A DNA stretch of 9,685 bases from Flavobacteriia bacterium (lineage in GTDB: Bacteria; Bacteroidota; Bacteroidia; Flavobacteriales; Flavobacteriaceae): positions 1-9,685 of the forward strand of contig DRQI01000197.1 in NCBI GenBank assembly GCA_011330545.1. The letters run 5' to 3'. Position 1 is the first letter of the stretch; the number at the start of each line of letters is the position of its first letter. The notes beneath the pieces are model-generated. The model was not told the origin of the DNA. It saw nothing but the letters and a program-made list of their open reading frames with translations, and did no database searches. Of the stretch, positions 6,722 to 9,685 are shown in pieces. The position numbers were made by a program, and so were the translations under genes.

Positions 6722-8854
6722 ATGAATAAAGCAGTAAAATTTATGAAATCAAACTATAAAATCATTCTACCAATAGTTTTGTTGGCGGGGATATTATTGA
6801 GTTTTAATATAAAGCAAAAACCGGATCCGGAAAAAGATAGAATATTAATAGGTTTAATTAGATATGCCCTTACCCAAGGGCATTATGAGCCTCAAGAGTT
6901 GAATGATGAATTTTCAAAAGCCGTTTTTGATGATTTTATCGACGGTTTAGACCCTACAAGGCGATTCTTTACACAAGAAGACCTCAAAGAATTTTCTAAG
7001 TATGAATATAAAATTGACGACCAAATAAAAAATGAAGACCTTACATTTTATAATGTAGTCTATTCAAGATACATTCGTCGTTTACAAGAAGCAAAAGGCT
7101 TTTATAAAGAAATTTTAAAATATCCATTCGACTTTAATAAAGATGAAACTTTTGATATCGATTACGATAAGAAGGCATTTCCCAAAAATGAAATAGAACT
7201 GATTATAAATTGGCAAAAACATTTGAAGCTAATTACAATTTCACGCTTATATGATAAAATAAAGGATGAAGAAGATAAGCAGAAAGAAGATGCTAATTAT
7301 AAAATGAAATCGTTCAAAGAGTTAGAAGTAGAAGCAAGAGAAGCTACCTTGAAAGGAATGGAAGAAATTTTTGACCGTTATGATGATTTAGACGAAACCG
7401 ATTGGTTTTCGGTATATGTAAATAGCATTTCTGAAGAGTTTGACCCGCATACCACCTATTTTGCACCAAAAGTTAAAAAGAAATTTGACATTGATATGGC
7501 AGGTAAACTAGAAGGAATAGGTGCCAGATTGCAAAAAAAAGGAGATTATACCAAAGTTGCAGAACTTATTTCCGGAGGCCCTGCTTGGAGAAGTGGCGAA
7601 CTAGAAGTTGGCGACCTTATCTTAAAAGTTGCCCAGGCCGATGGAGAGCCTTTAGATATTATCGGAATGCGTTTAGACGATGCCATTGAATATATTAAAG
7701 GTAAAAAAGGCACCGAAGTTAGGCTTACCCTTAAAAAAATTGACGGAACCATTAAAACCATTTCTATCATAAGAGATGTGGTAATTTTAGATGAAACTTT
7801 TGCCAAATCGAGTATCGTAAAAAAAGATAAGAGAAAGTTTGCTATTATCAATTTGCCTAAATTTTATATAGATTTTAGTGAAAAGAATTTCAGAAACTCA
7901 GCCACAGATATGGCACGTGAAATAGAAAGGCTGAAAAAAGAAAATGTAGAAGGCTTAATTATAGATTTGCGAAACAATGGAGGAGGTTCCTTAGAAACAG
8001 CTATTGATATAGCCGGCCTGTTTATCAAAGATGGCCCCGTAGTGCAAGTGAAATACAGAGAAGGCAAACCCAGAGTGCGTTCAGATAGAGACCAGAGAAT
8101 ACAATGGAATAAACCCTTGGTAATATTGGTAAATGAATTGTCAGCCTCGGCTTCAGAAATTTTTGCGGCGGCAATGCAAGATTATAATAGAGCCGTAATT
8201 ATAGGCAGCAAGCAAACCTTTGGCAAAGGAACCGTACAAAATATATTGCCACTCAATAACTATTATAAATATTCTAAAGACTTAGGAGCTTTGAAAATGA
8301 CCATTCAAAAATTTTATAGGGTTAATGGAGGCTCTACACAATTAAAAGGCGTTGAATCTGATATAAAACTACCCAACAGATATACGTATATGCATATTGG
8401 TGAACGCGATGAAGAAAACCCGTTAGGATGGGACAAAATAGCAAGTGCTAATTATACCTCTTGGAAAGGGTATGAAAATTTTGATGAAGTAGTTAACAAC
8501 AGTAAAAAAAGGGTAGCTAACAACCCGCAGTTTATGTTAATTGACAAAAATGCAAAATGGCTCAAAGAAGGGCGTGAAGATACTACGGTATATTTAAAAT
8601 TTAGCGAGTATAAAAAAGACATAGAAAAAAGAAATGAAGAAAGTAAAAAGTTTAAACCTATTTATGAATATCATAACAATCTCGTTTTTACGTCACCTAA
8701 ATACGAGTTGCCTTTATTAGAAAAAGATTCAGTATTGGCAGACAAACGTAATGTTTGGCATAAAAACCTATCCAAAGATATTTATGTTGAAGAGGCCTTA
8801 AACGTGCTGTCAGAACTCAAACTAAAAAATTATAAAACCTTGGTTAAAAATTAG
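6722..8854 (+). CDS. Carboxy-terminal processing (tail-specific) protease, Prc/Tsp type, family S41
   Basis: This is a periplasmic serine protease that degrades or trims proteins from their C-terminus; in E. coli Prc acts on penicillin-binding protein 3 and on lytic enzymes. The 710 residues resemble Prc (682 residues). A hydrophobic segment at 13-30 is an uncleaved anchor or signal peptide. A Tsp N-terminal domain follows, with FIDGLDPTRRFFTQEDL near residues 72-88. A PDZ domain spans about 260-350 (GIGARLQ...AWRSGELEVGDLI) and the S41 catalytic domain about 350-540. The catalytic Ser/Lys pair is Ser476 in SASASE and Lys502 in TFGKGT, with Asp487 in MQDY matching the third E. coli residue. 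The Ser-Lys spacing is one residue longer than in E. coli Prc. A DUF3340-like tail (about 570-700) closes the protein. An AATATTTG sequence near 6677-6684 could be its own weak promoter. Confidence 0.93.
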   Translation: MNKAVKFMKSNYKIILPIVLLAGILLSFNIKQKPDPEKDRILIGLIRYALTQGHYEPQELNDEFSKAVFDDFIDGLDPTRRFFTQEDLKEFSKYEYKIDDQIKNEDLTFYNVVYSRYIRRLQEAKGFYKEILKYPFDFNKDETFDIDYDKKAFPKNEIELIINWQKHLKLITISRLYDKIKDEEDKQKEDANYKMKSFKELEVEAREATLKGMEEIFDRYDDLDETDWFSVYVNSISEEFDPHTTYFAPKVKKKFDIDMAGKLEGIGARLQKKGDYTKVAELISGGPAWRSGELEVGDLILKVAQADGEPLDIIGMRLDDAIEYIKGKKGTEVRLTLKKIDGTIKTISIIRDVVILDETFAKSSIVKKDKRKFAIINLPKFYIDFSEKNFRNSATDMAREIERLKKENVEGLIIDLRNNGGGSLETAIDIAGLFIKDGPVVQVKYREGKPRVRSDRDQRIQWNKPLVILVNELSASASEIFAAAMQDYNRAVIIGSKQTFGKGTVQNILPLNNYYKYSKDLGALKMTIQKFYRVNGGSTQLKGVESDIKLPNRYTYMHIGERDEENPLGWDKIASANYTSWKGYENFDEVVNNSKKRVANNPQFMLIDKNAKWLKEGREDTTVYLKFSEYKKDIEKRNEESKKFKPIYEYHNNLVFTSPKYELPLLEKDSVLADKRNVWHKNLSKDIYVEEALNVLSELKLKNYKTLVKN

Positions 8855-8870
8855 TACCATTTAAAAAGTG

Positions 8871-8909
8871 AAAAAACTCCGAATCTCCTTAAACGATTCG
8901 GAGTTTTTT
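8871..8909 (+). terminator. Strong intrinsic terminator after the protease gene
   Basis: AAAAAACTCCGAATC (8871-8885) pairs perfectly with GATTCGGAGTTTTTT (8895-8909), a 15-bp stem with a nine-base loop and a six-T tail. It begins 17 bases after the protease stop and separates that transcription unit from tilS. The symmetric A/T flanks mean that it could also stop transcription coming from the right. Confidence 0.92.
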
Positions 8910-8950
8910 GTTTACAAACAAAACAACTAAAAACTTATCTTTACAGCGTT

Positions 8951-9685
8951 TTGGTAACACAATTTTCTAAACATATCAATACACGTTTTTCATTTTTAAA
9001 AGAAAAAAAACTACTGATAGCTACTTCAGGAGGCGTTGATAGTATGGTATTGGCTCAATTGCTGCACCAACTAGATTATGATATCACGCTGGCACACTGT
9101 AATTTTTGTTTACGCGGAAAAGCATCAGACCAAGATGAAGCATTTGTAAAACAAGTAGCCCAAAAGTTACAAACACCTGTTTTTACACAAAAATTTAACA
9201 CACAGCAAGTAGCCAAGCAAGAAAAGTTATCCGTTCAAATGGCAGCGAGAAAACTGAGGTACCATTGGTTCTATAAACTAACAGAAGAACATCAATTAGA
9301 TTTTATAATTACGGCACATCATGCAGATGATAATCTCGAAACTTTTTTAATCAATACCATTAGGGGTACCGGGTTAGACGGGTTAACCGGAATACCCGAA
9401 CAAAACGACAATATTGTCAGGCCGCTATTGCCGTTTACTAAAGAACAAATAAAAGCGTATGCCACAAGTAACGCTATTTCTTGGCGAGAAGACCACACCA
9501 ATGCAGAGGCCAATTATATGAGAAATAAAATTCGGCATAAAGTAATTCCGGTATTAAAAGAAATAAATCCGAGTTTATTAAAATCATTTTGTAAAACCCA
9601 AGAAAATTTAAAAGCGGGGCGACGGCTTATTGACGAAGCAATGGCAAAGGTTAAAAAGAAGGTGGTTGTTTCAGGCAATTCTACA
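8951..9685 (+). CDS. tilS: tRNA(Ile)-lysidine synthase, partial (C-terminus beyond right edge)
   Basis: TilS uses ATP and lysine to convert C34 of the CAU-anticodon tRNA-Ile to lysidine. The tRNA then reads AUA and is charged with isoleucine; the enzyme is cytoplasmic and usually essential. The frame is open for 245 codons to the window end, more than half of the roughly 430-440 residues I would expect. The N-terminal PP-loop ATPase domain is complete: SGGVDS (26-31), AHCNFCLRG (about 52-60), TAHHADDNLET (about 122-132), RGTGLDGLTGIP and the YMRNKIRH signature. The start is taken as TTG at 8951, because no ATG or GTG lies in frame between the terminator and the P-loop and the length before SGGVDS then fits flavobacterial relatives. 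TATCTTTA at 8937-8944 resembles a -7 element but would make the message nearly leaderless, so it is not called as the promoter. Confidence 0.95.
   Translation, partial: MVTQFSKHINTRFSFLKEKKLLIATSGGVDSMVLAQLLHQLDYDITLAHCNFCLRGKASDQDEAFVKQVAQKLQTPVFTQKFNTQQVAKQEKLSVQMAARKLRYHWFYKLTEEHQLDFIITAHHADDNLETFLINTIRGTGLDGLTGIPEQNDNIVRPLLPFTKEQIKAYATSNAISWREDHTNAEANYMRNKIRHKVIPVLKEINPSLLKSFCKTQENLKAGRRLIDEAMAKVKKKVVVSGNST

Noticed and set aside
7546..8067. Two leftward frames opposite the PDZ and catalytic regions of the protease
   Set aside because: They are shadows of the protease gene, with low-complexity Ser/Leu-rich translations.
9319..9513. A 64-codon leftward frame opposite tilS
   Set aside because: It is antisense to the conserved TilS ATPase domain and has no independent support.
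1..9685. Mobile elements, CRISPR arrays, defence or toxin-antitoxin genes
   Set aside because: No transposase, integrase, regular repeat-spacer array, terminal inverted repeats or small toxin-antitoxin pair could be found on either strand.

Overview
The window looks like a chromosomal stretch from a member of the Bacteroidota, most likely a Flavobacteriaceae-type organism. The reasons are the low G+C content, start regions without Shine-Dalgarno sequences, several TAnnTTTG-type -7 promoter elements, and protein versions that match that phylum: a short ComEC, a long Prc-type protease with a DUF3340 tail, and lipid A synthesis beside SurE. This is a judgement from recognition by eye; no database search was possible.

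Layout from left to right. (1) A comEC/rec2-family DNA-uptake channel gene runs leftwards from 1899 and leaves the window without its stop. (2) A 343-base divergent spacer (1900-2242) holds two 10-bp direct repeats, a candidate promoter and an orphan intrinsic terminator. These together outline a possible short structured RNA or an attenuated leader. (3) A MATE-family exporter (2243-3574, +) overlaps by 15 bp, tail to tail, with lpxB (3560-4678, -). (4) The leftward cluster, in transcription order, is surE (from 6024 or 6048), a 92-residue three-helix membrane protein, a stop-interrupted short reading frame, and lpxB. (5) A rightward pair follows: a small secreted beta-barrel-like protein (6154-6678) and a Prc/Tsp-type tail-specific protease (6722-8854). 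It is closed by a strong 15-bp terminator hairpin. (6) tilS starts at about 8951 and runs off the right edge.

Most of this is housekeeping: lipid A disaccharide synthesis (LpxB), nucleotide dephosphorylation (SurE), periplasmic protein quality control (Prc), decoding of AUA codons (TilS), efflux (MATE) and DNA uptake (ComEC). I see no defence system, mobile element, CRISPR array, tRNA, rRNA or biosynthetic cluster, and no convincing new multi-gene system. The points most worth a second look are the orphan terminator with a nested hairpin at 2039-2158, the interrupted reading frame at 4715-4885 inside the surE-lpxB cluster, and the absence of a recognisable metallo-beta-lactamase domain in ComEC as far as it is visible. 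Three of the eight genes (MATE exporter, lpxB, tilS) appear to use TTG or GTG starts.
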